DNA of 64,000 nucleotides from CAIJMU01 sp035530275 (GCA_035530275.1 DATKVC010000024.1:124001-188000); one strand, 5' to 3'; positions 34,236-42,902 are shown, counted from the stretch's first letter. Numbers and translations: made by a program. Notes: generated by a model not told the origin, from the letters alone.

Positions 34236-35317
34236 GAGCGCCCCTCCGATGATCGGGAACGAAGGACGATGGAAAGGATGAGGGGGGCGCCGAGGAGGGC
34301 GAGAAGGGGATTGAGGGGCAGGACGATGCCGCCCGGCGCGGCCTGCGACAAGATGTCGGCGAGGAGGGCGAAAAAGGCGCCGAGGAAGGCGGAGCCGGGC
34401 AGAAGTATTCGGTGGGCGCTCGAGCGGAACAGACGCCGGGCCCCCTGTGGCGCGGCGATTCCGAGGAAGGCGATCGGGCCGCAGAAGGCGGTGACGACGC
34501 CAGCCAGGATGGCCGAGGCCACGATGATCCTGCGCCGGAGACGCCGCACGTCGATGCCGACGCTTTCGGCCCCGCGGTCGCCGAGGACGAGGGCGTCGAA
34601 GGCCTTGGGCGAGGTCCCGAGGGCGATAAAACCGAGGAGGCAGCCTCCGATGAGGACGGGAATTCTGCCCATCGTGACGCCGGCGAAGGAACCGTAGGTC
34701 CAACCGAGATAGACCTGGACCTTCTGCGGCGAGGCGAAGAAGACCATGAGGGCGAGGATGGAGCCGGCGAAATAGCCGACCAGAATCCCTGTGATCAGCA
34801 GGGACGCGGTCCCTGCCAAGCGCCGCGAAATGGCGAGAATGACGAGGAGGACGAGGGTCGCTCCGAGGGCTGAGGCGAGGGCGAGGGCCGAATAGCCGGC
34901 GAGTCCGAGTTCTCCGAGAAAGGCCGATCCGGCTCCGCCCGCGAGAATTACCACGATACCGGCACCGACGCTGGCGCCGGCGCCGATGCCGAGGGAGTCG
35001 GGACCTGCGAGAGGGTTGCGAAAGAGGGTTTGGAGCATGAGCCCGGAGACCGCGAGGGAGGCGCCGCCGACCAGGGCGGTGATGGCCTTAGGGAGTCGAA
35101 AGATACGAACGATTGCGACCCAGGCCGGATTGTCATCGCCGCCGAAGAGTATGGCGGGAATACGAAGGGGAGGAATGCGGACCGATCCGGCCGCAAGATC
35201 GACGACGAAAAGAGCAAGGCAAAGGATACCCAAGGCCGTGAGGAGTATACGTTTGGAGCGCGCCGCCTCCTCGCGTGCCGCCTCCTCGTGCGCCGCCACC
35301 GTACTGCCCATACTCAT
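34232..35317 (-). CDS. btuC: FecCD/BtuC-family ABC transporter permease
   Basis: This 361-residue permease has about ten membrane helices. RIFRLPKAITALVGGASLAVSGLMLQTLFRNPLAGPDSLGIGAGASVGAG is the family signature of the FecCD group, and CGPIAFLGIAAPQGARRLF is the second-half motif. The N-terminal 20 residues are Ala/Glu/Arg-rich and cytoplasmic; ATG at 35311 is an alternative start. It overlaps the ATPase gene as ATGA and follows the binding-protein gene by 16 bases. Confidence 0.9.
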   Translation of the reverse strand: MSMGSTVAAHEEAAREEAARSKRILLTALGILCLALFVVDLAAGSVRIPPLRIPAILFGGDDNPAWVAIVRIFRLPKAITALVGGASLAVSGLMLQTLFRNPLAGPDSLGIGAGASVGAGIVVILAGGAGSAFLGELGLAGYSALALASALGATLVLLVILAISRRLAGTASLLITGILVGYFAGSILALMVFFASPQKVQVYLGWTYGSFAGVTMGRIPVLIGGCLLGFIALGTSPKAFDALVLGDRGAESVGIDVRRLRRRIIVASAILAGVVTAFCGPIAFLGIAAPQGARRLFRSSAHRILLPGSAFLGAFFALLADILSQAAPGGIVLPLNPLLALLGAPLILSIVLRSRSSEGRS

Positions 35318-35333
35318 GCCGATCTCTGCCTCG

Positions 35334-36482
35334 TCACTCGCCCAGCTTCCTGTACCAGACGAAGACGTGATTCGGGAGGAGCTCCGGATGGAAGATCGTC
35401 ACGAGATCGGCCAGGGCCTCGTCGGGGCGGATTACCGCCGATTCGAAGTAGTCATTGCCCCCCGAGGGACTCATCCTGAGATTGGAGTTCCACACCTTGC
35501 CGGCTTTAACGAGTGGGAGGCTGGCGAACCGAGGATCGAGGGCGATCACGTCGGCAACGCTCTTGGCCTCGAGCGAGGGGTTGAGCCAAACATCGGCGGA
35601 CAGGGCCTTTTGGTAGACGGCCTCCACCGTGAGGGCGAGGGAGCCGGTGCCGCGGCTATCGGCCCACGCATAGGAAGCGCCGGCGTCGGCGAGCATTCGG
35701 GCCATGAAGCTGTCGCCCGCGGAAACGTACCAGGTCCCCTGGAAGGGCCCGTTATTGATCACCTTCGGCGACGTGGATGCTGCTGCGGCCGCCTTGGCCT
35801 TGAGGGCGAGATAGTTGGCTCGAACCTTGAGAAAACGGGCTTCCGCCTGCTCTTCCTTGTCGTAGAAGGCGGCGATGAAGACGCTCCATTCGGCTCGCGC
35901 GAGGGGATCGTTTTCGTTCCACTCCCCGTCGATGACGACAGGCAGACCTGCCTCGACGAGCTTGGGGTGGCTGTCCCACTCGTTGCCCATGCCGTAGGTG
36001 AAGACGGCGTCCGGCGTCAGGGCGATGATTTTCTCGACATCGGGCACGGCGTTGCGGGCTACCTCGATGACGGAGCCGGCCGCGACCCGAGCCCTCACCG
36101 TCGGATCGTAGACCCAGGCGGCGGAATCGAGCCCGACGATGCTATCCGTTTCGCCGAGGGTGACGATCGAAGGGATGTAGCTCGTCGAAAAGGAAACGAC
36201 GCGGCTAACAGGCGTCGCGATGCGACGGGCTTGCGGGAACAGGGAAGGGGCCGGGATCGGCCCACCCTTTTTGTACAGAAGATACGAGAAGCCCGAGGTC
36301 GCCCCAGGCCAGGGTTTGGGGACGGTGACGAGTTTGAATCCCTGGTAATAAACGATCGAAAAGGTCGCGGCGCTCGCGAGACCGAAATGGCGCAGAGCCT
36401 TCGGCTGAGCTTGGGCCGCCGACGCGAACGAAGCGGCGATAAGCAAGACGCCGCATAGGAACCGTGCAGGACGTGACCGCAT
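35334..36482 (-). CDS. btuF: BtuF/FecB-like periplasmic substrate-binding protein
   Basis: This 382-residue exported protein has a signal peptide (residues 1-25, ending AQAQPK) and the helical-backbone fold of iron-complex/B12-binding proteins. RVVSFSTSYIPSIVTLGETDSIVGLD and VPDVEKIIALTPDAVFTYG match the N-lobe, and VYQKALSADVWLNPS and DALADLVTIFHPELLP-like sequence the C-lobe. There is no lipobox Cys, so it is probably soluble. GGAGGAGG lies before the ATG. It is first in the btuFCD-type operon, directly behind a cobalamin riboswitch, which makes a corrinoid the likely ligand. Confidence 0.87.
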   Translation of the reverse strand: MRSRPARFLCGVLLIAASFASAAQAQPKALRHFGLASAATFSIVYYQGFKLVTVPKPWPGATSGFSYLLYKKGGPIPAPSLFPQARRIATPVSRVVSFSTSYIPSIVTLGETDSIVGLDSAAWVYDPTVRARVAAGSVIEVARNAVPDVEKIIALTPDAVFTYGMGNEWDSHPKLVEAGLPVVIDGEWNENDPLARAEWSVFIAAFYDKEEQAEARFLKVRANYLALKAKAAAAASTSPKVINNGPFQGTWYVSAGDSFMARMLADAGASYAWADSRGTGSLALTVEAVYQKALSADVWLNPSLEAKSVADVIALDPRFASLPLVKAGKVWNSNLRMSPSGGNDYFESAVIRPDEALADLVTIFHPELLPNHVFVWYRKLGE

Positions 36483-36527
36483 GGCCCTCCTCCTCCCTCC
36501 GAGAAGTCGGATGCAAGAATGGAGCGG

Positions 36528-36731
36528 AGGCAGGTCTCCTGGCTTGCGCGCGACCGACAGTCGCGGGCGGAACCCTTCCCGGGCCCGAGCCCAGTGGTCA
36601 TGTTCCGAGCCTCGTCTCGCGCCGTGATTACGGCATTCGAGCGAGGCGCATACAGTAGCGGGGGCTGCAGCGGATTCTCACCGCCTTCCCTTTTCGCTTT
36701 AGCCCGGCGACGCCGGGCCGAAGCACCTCCA
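36528..36731 (-). promoter_or_regulatory. Cobalamin riboswitch (AdoCbl type)
   Basis: On the minus strand the conserved blocks occur in order: GGAGGTGCTTCGG, AAAAGGGAAGGCGGTGAGAATCC, GCAGCCCCCGCTACTGT, then CCACTGGG, GGGAAGG and finally AAGCCAGGAGACCTGCC. This is the full cobalamin aptamer. It ends about 46 bases before the binding-protein gene, whose ribosome site GGAGGAGG could be sequestered on ligand binding, so translational repression by adenosylcobalamin is the likely mode. Confidence 0.95.
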
Positions 36732-36742
36732 CAGGTAGGATC

Positions 36743-36772
36743 AAGATAGACTTGCCCTTCCCCCTCGCGCAA
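36743..36772 (-). promoter_or_regulatory. Candidate promoter of the riboswitch-btuFCD transcript
   Basis: On the minus strand TTGCGC (36767-36772) and TATCTT (36743-36748) are 18 bases apart, placing the transcript start just before the aptamer. The match to consensus is moderate. Confidence 0.45.
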
Positions 36773-36821
36773 GACGGGCGGATAGGAGATACTAGGAAAC
36801 CTTAGAAGCGAGGAGAAAGAC

Positions 36822-37718
36822 ATGGCTGGAAAGAAAGCTGTGGGATTCATCGGCACAGGCGTCATGGGCGGCAGCATGGCGGGACACTTGCTCAAGGCCG
36901 GCTATGAGGTCCATGTACATACGCGCACGAGATCGCGGGCCGATGACCTCGTCGCCGCCGGGGCGGTTTGGGAAGACGATCGCGTGGCGGTCGCGAGAAA
37001 ATGCGAGATCCTCATCACCATGGTCGGCTATCCGAGCGACGTCGAGGAAGTCTACTTCGGCCCTCGGGGCATCATCGAAAACGCCTTACCCGGAGCCATT
37101 CTCGTCGACATGACCACCTCGAGACCCGATCTCGCGGCACGTATCGCCGCGGCAGCCAAGGCGAAGGGGCTCGGCGCCCTCGACGCCCCTGTCTCCGGCG
37201 GCGACATCGGCGCAAAGAACGCGACGCTTACCATCATGGTGGGCGGCGAGATAGGCGATTTCGAGGCGGCCAAGCCCCTCTTCGGCCATCTAGGCAAGAC
37301 CATAGTGCTCCAGGGCGGGCCCGGTTCGGGCCAGCATACGAAGATGGCGAACCAGATCGCCATCGCGGCGAGCCTCCTCGGCGCCGTCGAGTCGATAAGC
37401 TACGCCAAGAGGGCCGGCCTCGATCCGCGCAGGGTCCTTGAAAGCATCGGATCGGGATCGGCAGGCTCCTGGCAGCTCGCCAACCTCGTACCCAAAATGC
37501 TCGACGGCAACTTCGAGCCCGGATTCTACATAAAGCACTTCCTCAAAGACCTTCGCATCGCCCTTGAATCGGCGGCGGCCATGCAACTCGACCTCCCGGG
37601 CCTCAGGCTTGCCGAGGGCCTCTTCGAAATCCTCCAGGCGGAGGGTTTCGCGGACAAGGGAACCCAGGCTCTGTGGCTACTCTACGAACGCGGACTTATG
37701 CCGGGCAAAGCCCGCTGA
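36822..37718 (+). CDS. NAD(P)-dependent beta-hydroxyacid dehydrogenase (GarR/MmsB family)
   Basis: This 298-residue dehydrogenase has the family signature at the N-terminus, GFIGTGVMGGSMAGHLLKAGYEV. The substrate site DAPVSGGDIGAKNATLTIMVGG follows at about residues 120-140, and the catalytic Lys is in HTKMANQIAIAASLLGAVE (about residue 170). KHFLKDLRIALESA is also conserved. Members reduce tartronate semialdehyde or oxidise 3-hydroxyisobutyrate and relatives; the substrate is not clear here. GAGGAGAAAG precedes the ATG. Its stop overlaps the next start as TGATG. Confidence 0.88.
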   Translation: MAGKKAVGFIGTGVMGGSMAGHLLKAGYEVHVHTRTRSRADDLVAAGAVWEDDRVAVARKCEILITMVGYPSDVEEVYFGPRGIIENALPGAILVDMTTSRPDLAARIAAAAKAKGLGALDAPVSGGDIGAKNATLTIMVGGEIGDFEAAKPLFGHLGKTIVLQGGPGSGQHTKMANQIAIAASLLGAVESISYAKRAGLDPRRVLESIGSGSAGSWQLANLVPKMLDGNFEPGFYIKHFLKDLRIALESAAAMQLDLPGLRLAEGLFEILQAEGFADKGTQALWLLYERGLMPGKAR

Positions 37719-38764
37719 TGGGGCAGAGCCTTCCCGGAGCGCCCAAGGAGGCCGTCACGGACGGCGCCTTCGCGGTGGGACGCTTCGGCGGGATATTCGA
37801 GAAGATCAATTTCCTCGACGCGCGGAAACTCTGGCGCGTCGAACTCCCTCGCTGGGTGAAGACCTGGCGGCTCAAGGAATGGCGGGCCGTGCTGATGGGC
37901 GACGCGAGCTGGTCCTTCATTGCCGCCCTCTACAACGCAAAACTCTTCTCAATCGCCTTTTTCCGCGTCTGGAACCGCGAGACGGGAGAGCGCCAGGGCT
38001 TTCTTAGGATCATGCCGGGCTCCGTCATCCATATCGGCGAAAAGCTCGGAGTATCACATAGCGCCTATCACGGAAGGCATGCGCGGCTCGACATCGACTT
38101 CGACTTACCCCAGGAAAAGGCCTCCGTGACCGTGAATTGGAAACCCGGCAAGGGGAATCCCGGTTTTCACGGCGAATTCCTCTTAGGTTGTTCCGCGAAA
38201 GTCATAGCGCCGAGCACGGCCGTGCTACCCCTGGGCCGCAATCGCGCGATGTATACGACAAAGGCGCTCACGCCGATGGAAGGCTTCTTCGAAACGTCGG
38301 GAGCCGTCCATCGCTTCGACGGCGCGAAGGCTTCGGCCCTCTTCGACGATCATAAAGGCTATTATCCCTTCGGCCTGCATTACGATTCGGTTGGAGGCTT
38401 TGGCTTCGACGCCAAGGGCAGGAGAATCGGCCTCAGCCTCGCCGCCAACCCCGCCAAAGAAAGTTCCCGCTTCAACGAGAACAGCCTCTGGATCGGCAAT
38501 CGCCTTTTCGCCCTTCCGCAGGTGCGCATCTCGCGGGCCGAGGGGTATAAGAACGATTGGGTGATTCAGGACACGGAAGGCCTCGTCGACCTCGTCTTCA
38601 CGCCCCGCGCCCACAACGACATCAGCTTCCACGTGGGCATCCTCGAAAGCGACTGGCACGGGCCCTTCGGGACCTTCAAGGGGAGCGTGAAGAACGGCGA
38701 AGGTGAGACAATCGACGCCGGTATTCTGAACGCGATGGGCGAAGAGAAGTATCTGCGTTCCTAA
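37718..38764 (+). CDS. DUF2804 family protein
   Basis: This 348-residue soluble protein matches the DUF2804 family over its length: FGGIFEKINFLDARKLWRVELPRW, then LKEWRAVLMGDASWSFIAALYNAK, MEGFFETSGAVHRFDGAKASALFDDHKGYYPF, and HNDISFHVGILESDWHGPFGTFKG. DUF2804 proteins are found in spirochaetes and some other bacteria and their function is unknown; the beta-rich sequence recalls lipocalin/AttH-like lipid-binding folds, which is only a guess. It starts at ATG overlapping the dehydrogenase stop and so is co-translated with it. Confidence 0.83.
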   Translation: MGQSLPGAPKEAVTDGAFAVGRFGGIFEKINFLDARKLWRVELPRWVKTWRLKEWRAVLMGDASWSFIAALYNAKLFSIAFFRVWNRETGERQGFLRIMPGSVIHIGEKLGVSHSAYHGRHARLDIDFDLPQEKASVTVNWKPGKGNPGFHGEFLLGCSAKVIAPSTAVLPLGRNRAMYTTKALTPMEGFFETSGAVHRFDGAKASALFDDHKGYYPFGLHYDSVGGFGFDAKGRRIGLSLAANPAKESSRFNENSLWIGNRLFALPQVRISRAEGYKNDWVIQDTEGLVDLVFTPRAHNDISFHVGILESDWHGPFGTFKGSVKNGEGETIDAGILNAMGEEKYLRS

Positions 38765-38771
38765 CACCAGA

Positions 38772-39644
38772 TCAGGATTGCCGCCCTGTATTGAGCTTTG
38801 TTTCGAAGCGTTCGAGATCGCGACCGGCGAGCGAGTCGTTCCTTTCACGCTTCATGTCGTCCGACTCCTCCGGAGCAATGGTTCCGAGCCTTCTTCTCAG
38901 TTCCGCCAATTCGGACCTCGAAAAACGCAGGCCGCCGAGCAGGTGATTCTCGAAGCTCGCACAGGCGGCTGGGGCCACGCGGCGCGTGATATCGAGCATG
39001 ACTTCGGCGTACTTGCGGATTTCGAGCTGGGCATGGGGATCAAGACGAAGTGAAAGGAAGCGGAAGAGATTGTGAAGGTCGATCTGCCAGTACCATTCCG
39101 TATAGAGCGAGAGGGGAAGGTTGATGCGCGCCAACTCGCGGGCGAGTCCGTCTTCGATAAGCGAGGCGTATTCGCCGTAGGCCGTCTTTTGGCCTTCTTC
39201 GAAGCGTGCGAGAACCGCGGCCGCTTCGGCCGAATCGAGGGGGCTTGGGTCTCTTCCCTGTTTGTTGTTCGAGCTCTGTTTGGCGAGATCTTCGGGGGCA
39301 GGGCGGTAGAACTCGTCCTTCATCACCGAGTAGCGGCCCGAGACCTCGTTCAAGCGCGCCGTTCGGTGCCGAACCCATTGGCGGGCGACGAAGATGGGCA
39401 GCTTGACGTGGAAGGTGAGGATGACCTGCTCGAAAGGCGAGGTATGCTCGTTGCGGAGAAGGTAGTCGATGAGCCCTTGGTCCTCGCGATAACTTTTCGT
39501 TCCCTCGCCATACGAGACACGGGCAGCTTGCACGATGCGGGCGTCCCCGCCGAGGTAGTCGACAAGACGGACAAAGCCGTGGTCGAGCACGGGGTATTCA
39601 CGATCGAGGATTTCCTCGGCGGAGGGTACGAGGCAATGCGCCAT
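38772..39644 (-). CDS. thyX: FAD-dependent thymidylate synthase
   Basis: This 290-residue ThyX methylates dUMP using methylene-tetrahydrofolate and FAD. The ThyX signature is present as RHRTARLNEVSGRYS at about residues 100-115, and the N-terminal RIVQAARVSYGEGTKSYREDQGLIDYLLRNEHTSPFEQV is typical. WYWQIDLHNLFRFLSLRLDPHAQLEIR is in the C-terminal half. I chose the ATG at 39644 with CCGGAG upstream; the longer frame adds 53 non-family residues. No thyA is in the window. Confidence 0.95.
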   Translation of the reverse strand: MAHCLVPSAEEILDREYPVLDHGFVRLVDYLGGDARIVQAARVSYGEGTKSYREDQGLIDYLLRNEHTSPFEQVILTFHVKLPIFVARQWVRHRTARLNEVSGRYSVMKDEFYRPAPEDLAKQSSNNKQGRDPSPLDSAEAAAVLARFEEGQKTAYGEYASLIEDGLARELARINLPLSLYTEWYWQIDLHNLFRFLSLRLDPHAQLEIRKYAEVMLDITRRVAPAACASFENHLLGGLRFSRSELAELRRRLGTIAPEESDDMKRERNDSLAGRDLERFETKLNTGRQS

Positions 39645-39845
39645 TGGCTGCTCCGGTAGCTGAAGGTTTGGTCGACCTCGATGATATACCGACGGGCCTT
39701 TTCGGCGAAACCCGCCCGAGGGCCAGGAGACACCATGACCGGCAAAGCCGCGGCGTTGCTCTTCGTTTGATTGTTGGCCTTCGCTGAGCGATCTTAGGGG
39801 CAAGGCGCGGAGAGGACCGAAACTTCGCGCTTGTCGGAGGGCTGC

Positions 39846-40748
39846 ATGTTCGAACTAACCCGGGATGTCGTCGATGACATCATATTCGCGATGGAAGACC
39901 AGGATGGGGCCTGGATGGTGGAGGTGGAGACCGGCCACCTTATCGCTCGCGCCGAAGCCTGCGAAGACGGCGATCAGGTCGATGTTCCAAAGCCCGAGAC
40001 GGCGCCTGTGCCCGATTGGAGTCCGCGCGAGGGTTTCAAAATGATGGAGGCCTTCGCAAGCCGTGTCAGGCAGCCAACGGCCAGGCGCGCGCTTCATGAG
40101 TCCCTCGCCCATGGCCGGGGTGTCTTCAAGGCTTTCAAGGCGGCACTCGTCCCCTATCCCGATATCGAAAAATCCTTTCGCGAAAACAAGGCGAGCGTCA
40201 TGGGACGAGTCATACGCGAATGGTATGACGAGCTTCGCGAAGCCAAGGGATTCGAGCGGCTCGGCGCCGAACCCGAAGATTCGACGGACCTTGTCGCGAG
40301 CGACCTCGGCTACTCGTCGGGTTTGGCTTCGGCCGCCCGCGAGGCCATGCTCGGTCTCCTCGGCGAGGTTGGGGCAGAAATAGCCCCCGATGCGCCGGCT
40401 GCGATTGCGGCAAGGGAGATGCGTCTTGCGCGAGCCGAACTCGAGGGTGACGACTGGATGGGCGTCTGGGTTGAGGATGGGGAGGGCGGAGCCATCGGGG
40501 GAGCCGCCGGCCGACGTGAATTCGAAGCCGGTCAGGCCGTAGGACGGATATTCTTCCTGGCTGTCGACCCGGAGTTCCGAGCCATGGGCCTCGCGCGGTC
40601 GTTGATCGAAAGACTTACGTCGGAACTCGGCGGCAACGAGGGGGCCCTCATCATAGTCGACCTGCCCCTGCTCTATGGCCCTTTCGAAAAGTCCCTTTTC
40701 AGTTCCGGCTTTACTGCCTTCGGAGCGAGGGCTTGGCGAAGAGGCTAA
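39846..40748 (+). CDS. UPF0158 domain fused to a GNAT acetyltransferase
   Basis: The protein has 300 residues. Residues about 1-145 match the UPF0158 family: VVDDIIFAMEDQDGAWMVEVETGHLI, then REGFKMMEAFASRV, and the Gly-Arg motif HGRGVFKAFKAALVPYPDIEKSFRENK. Residues about 180-300 are a GNAT fold with FFLAVDPEFRAMGLARSLIERL, the acetyl-CoA-binding loop. UPF0158 usually occurs alone, so the fusion is unusual. GGAGGG lies before the ATG at 39846; a TTG 15 bases upstream is an alternative. The end overlaps the convergent ATL gene by four bases. Confidence 0.75.
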   Translation: MFELTRDVVDDIIFAMEDQDGAWMVEVETGHLIARAEACEDGDQVDVPKPETAPVPDWSPREGFKMMEAFASRVRQPTARRALHESLAHGRGVFKAFKAALVPYPDIEKSFRENKASVMGRVIREWYDELREAKGFERLGAEPEDSTDLVASDLGYSSGLASAAREAMLGLLGEVGAEIAPDAPAAIAAREMRLARAELEGDDWMGVWVEDGEGGAIGGAAGRREFEAGQAVGRIFFLAVDPEFRAMGLARSLIERLTSELGGNEGALIIVDLPLLYGPFEKSLFSSGFTAFGARAWRRG

Positions 40749-41104
40749 GCGCGGCCTGAGGCCGAGCCGGACAGGAACCGATGGCCGAATTGACCGAGGT
40801 CGACGCGGCCTGAGGCGTCTACTTCTACTCCTTCGCTTGTCAGCAAGGCCTTCTGCAGCTCGAAGCCACCGCCCTCCGGGAGGGCGATGCTTCCATCCTT
40901 GCGCACAATTCTATGCCAGGGCAGGTCTTCCCTTTCGGCGCTGCTATGCAGAAGGCGGACTACCTGCCTGGCTCCGTTGGCAAGGCCCGCGGCATGAGCG
41001 ACATCGCCGTAGGTCGAAACTTCGCCGGAGGGGATGTCTCTGAGAGCAGCCGCGATACGGCGGCTTGTTTCTCTACCTTTTTTCTTGTCCATGAAGTAAT
41101 CCAT
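40745..41104 (-). CDS. Alkyltransferase-like (ATL) DNA-binding protein
   Basis: This 119-residue protein contains only the DNA-binding/active-site domain of O6-alkylguanine transferases: IPSGEVSTYGDVAHAAGLANGARQVVRLLHSS. The active-site PCHR is replaced by PWHRIVR, so the Cys acceptor is lost. This Cys-to-Trp swap defines ATL proteins, which bind alkylated guanine and pass it to nucleotide-excision repair instead of repairing it directly. The start is uncertain between the ATGs at 41104 and 41092. It diverges from fabD. Confidence 0.85.
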   Translation of the reverse strand: MDYFMDKKKGRETSRRIAAALRDIPSGEVSTYGDVAHAAGLANGARQVVRLLHSSAEREDLPWHRIVRKDGSIALPEGGGFELQKALLTSEGVEVDASGRVDLGQFGHRFLSGSASGRA

Positions 41105-41181
41105 TGTAACACTACCGTGGCTTTACATTTTTCGTGATTTTGTAAATCATACTTAAAATCGCATGATGCGAGGAGGAACTC

Positions 41182-42102
41182 ATGAAGACCTGCTTTCTCT
41201 TTCCCGGCCAGGGTGCCCAGTACATCGGCATGGGAAAGGACTTTTACGAGACGAGCAAGGCCGTCCGCGAGCTCTTCGAACTCGCTTCGGATGCGGCGAA
41301 GATCGACCTTCGGCAGCTGATTTTCGAGGGTAGCGAGGACGAGCTCAAGCAGACGCGCAATACGCAGATAGCCATGGCCGTCGTCGAGGCGGCGGCGGCC
41401 CTTTCGGCTCGGGAGCACGCGATCCTGCCTTTGGGCTGCGCGGGCTTTTCGGTCGGCGAATGGCCGGCTCTCGCCGAGGCGGGGGTCGTCGGGCTCGCCG
41501 ACATGTTCCGCCTTGTCGCGGAGCGAGGCAGGCTGATGGACGAGGCGGGACTCCGCTCGGGCGGCTCGACCATGAGCGCAATCCTTGCCTTGGCCCCCGA
41601 GGGCATCGAAAAGGCCATAGCCGGGGCAGGCCTCAAGCAGGTATGGGTGGCGAATTACAACAGCCCGTCCCAGTGCGTGATTTCCGGCACGGAGGCCGAT
41701 GTGGCCGCCGCGGAGACTGCCTGCAAGGAAGCGGGCGCGAAGCGGGCGATCAGGCTCAAGGTGTCCGGGGCCTTCCATTCGCCCATAATGGGTTATGCCC
41801 GCGACGGTTTCGCCGAGCTCGTGTCGGATGTGGTCTTTTCCGATCCGAAGATCCCCGTCTTTTCGAATGTGACGGGGCGGCGAATCGAAAGCGGGGCGGA
41901 GGCGAAGAAGCTCTGTGTCGAGCAGGTGGTGAGTCCCGTGCGCTGGATCGCCGAGGAGGCTTCGATCGTCGAGGCAGGCTTCGACCAGTGTTTCGAGACG
42001 GGCCCAGGCACGGTTCTCGCCGGTTTGTGGAAGGCCGTCAATCCGGACATTCCCTGCGAGCCCCTCGGCAAGCTTGCCGAAATCGCCGCTGTTTCGCTGT
42101 GA
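41182..42102 (+). CDS. fabD: Malonyl-CoA:ACP transacylase
   Basis: This 306-residue FabD loads malonyl groups onto acyl carrier protein. LFPGQGAQYIGMGKDFYE is the N-terminal signature. The nucleophile elbow reads GFSVGEWPALAEAG (Phe instead of the more common His before Ser, a known variant), and the catalytic His is in VSGAFHSPIM at about residue 200. GAGGAGG precedes the ATG. The 77-bp spacer to the ATL gene is AT-rich and must hold the promoter. fabG follows 11 bases after the stop. Confidence 0.94.
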   Translation: MKTCFLFPGQGAQYIGMGKDFYETSKAVRELFELASDAAKIDLRQLIFEGSEDELKQTRNTQIAMAVVEAAAALSAREHAILPLGCAGFSVGEWPALAEAGVVGLADMFRLVAERGRLMDEAGLRSGGSTMSAILALAPEGIEKAIAGAGLKQVWVANYNSPSQCVISGTEADVAAAETACKEAGAKRAIRLKVSGAFHSPIMGYARDGFAELVSDVVFSDPKIPVFSNVTGRRIESGAEAKKLCVEQVVSPVRWIAEEASIVEAGFDQCFETGPGTVLAGLWKAVNPDIPCEPLGKLAEIAAVSL

Positions 42103-42113
42103 GGAGCTGAAAT

Positions 42114-42860
42114 ATGGAAGCTATGTTGAAGGACAAGGTCTGCGTGGTGACCGGCGGCTCCAAGGGCATCGGTCGAGCGATCGTGGCCCTCTTCGCGGCC
42201 CAGGGCGGGAAGGTCTTCTATCTTTCGCGGAGCGAGGCCGAAGATTCGGCCGGGCTTGCGGCAGGGGCGGGCGCGGGGGGCTCGGTGCGCTGGATCGCCT
42301 GCGATGTCGCCAAGGAAGCCGAGGTAGAGGCGGCCATCGCGAAGGTCGTCGCCGAGGGCGGGGTTCCTGCCGTCGTCGTGAACAATGCCGGCGTGACCCG
42401 CGATGGTTTGGTGTTCAGGATGAAGCTCGAGGACTGGGAGACGGTCATGGCGACGAACCTCACGAGCGCCTTCCTGGTCTGCCGGGTGGCGGCGCGGCAC
42501 ATGATCAAGGCGCGTACGGGCTCGATCATCAACCTGTCGAGCGTCGTTGGCATCACGGGCAACGGGGGGCAGACGAACTATTCGGCCTCCAAGGCGGGAC
42601 TCATCGGCTTTACCAAGAGTCTCGCGCGGGAGGTGGCGAGCCGGGGCGTGCGCGTGAACGCCATCGCTCCCGGTTTCATCGATACCTCGATGACCGACCA
42701 GATCGGCGCCGAGGCCCGCGTCAAGCTGATGGAAAGCATTCCCCTCGGCCGTTCGGGAAGCCCGGAGGAGATCGCCAAGGCGGCCCTCTTCCTCGCGAGC
42801 GATCTCGCCTCTTATGTCACCGGCGAGGTACTGAAGGTCGACGGCGGCATGGCGATGTAG
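42114..42860 (+). CDS. fabG: 3-oxoacyl-ACP reductase
   Basis: This is a 248-residue short-chain dehydrogenase: cofactor loop VVTGGSKGIGRAIV, then NNAGVTRDGLVFRM with the family Asn, and catalytic Ser/Tyr/Lys in NLSSVVGITGNGGQTNYSASKAGLIGFTKSLA. The C-terminal GFIDTSMTD and YVTGEVLKVDGGMAM are typical of FabG. AGGAGCTG lies before the ATG. Together with fabD it forms a two-gene fatty-acid operon. acpP and fabF, usual neighbours, are not here. Confidence 0.94.
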   Translation: MEAMLKDKVCVVTGGSKGIGRAIVALFAAQGGKVFYLSRSEAEDSAGLAAGAGAGGSVRWIACDVAKEAEVEAAIAKVVAEGGVPAVVVNNAGVTRDGLVFRMKLEDWETVMATNLTSAFLVCRVAARHMIKARTGSIINLSSVVGITGNGGQTNYSASKAGLIGFTKSLAREVASRGVRVNAIAPGFIDTSMTDQIGAEARVKLMESIPLGRSGSPEEIAKAALFLASDLASYVTGEVLKVDGGMAM

Positions 42861-42867
42861 GGGGAGC

Positions 42868-42896
42868 GTGACGCAGGGCGGGCTGGCGGCTATAGT
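42868..42896 (+). promoter_or_regulatory. glgX promoter, leaderless arrangement
   Basis: GTGACG (42868-42873) and TATAGT (42891-42896) are 17 bases apart. The -10 box ends six bases before the GTG start at 42903, and no ribosome site is present, so transcription should begin at or next to the start codon. Confidence 0.5.
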
Positions 42897-42902
42897 TGCA
42901 CT

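Noticed and set aside
34986..36458. 490-codon plus-strand frame across btuC and btuF
   Set aside because: It is an antisense artefact; the minus-strand genes have a riboswitch, signal peptide and family motifs.
41116..41165. Palindromic AT-rich sequence before fabD as a FapR/FadR-type operator
   Set aside because: TTACA and TGTAA arms can be paired, but they do not match a known fatty-acid regulator site convincingly.
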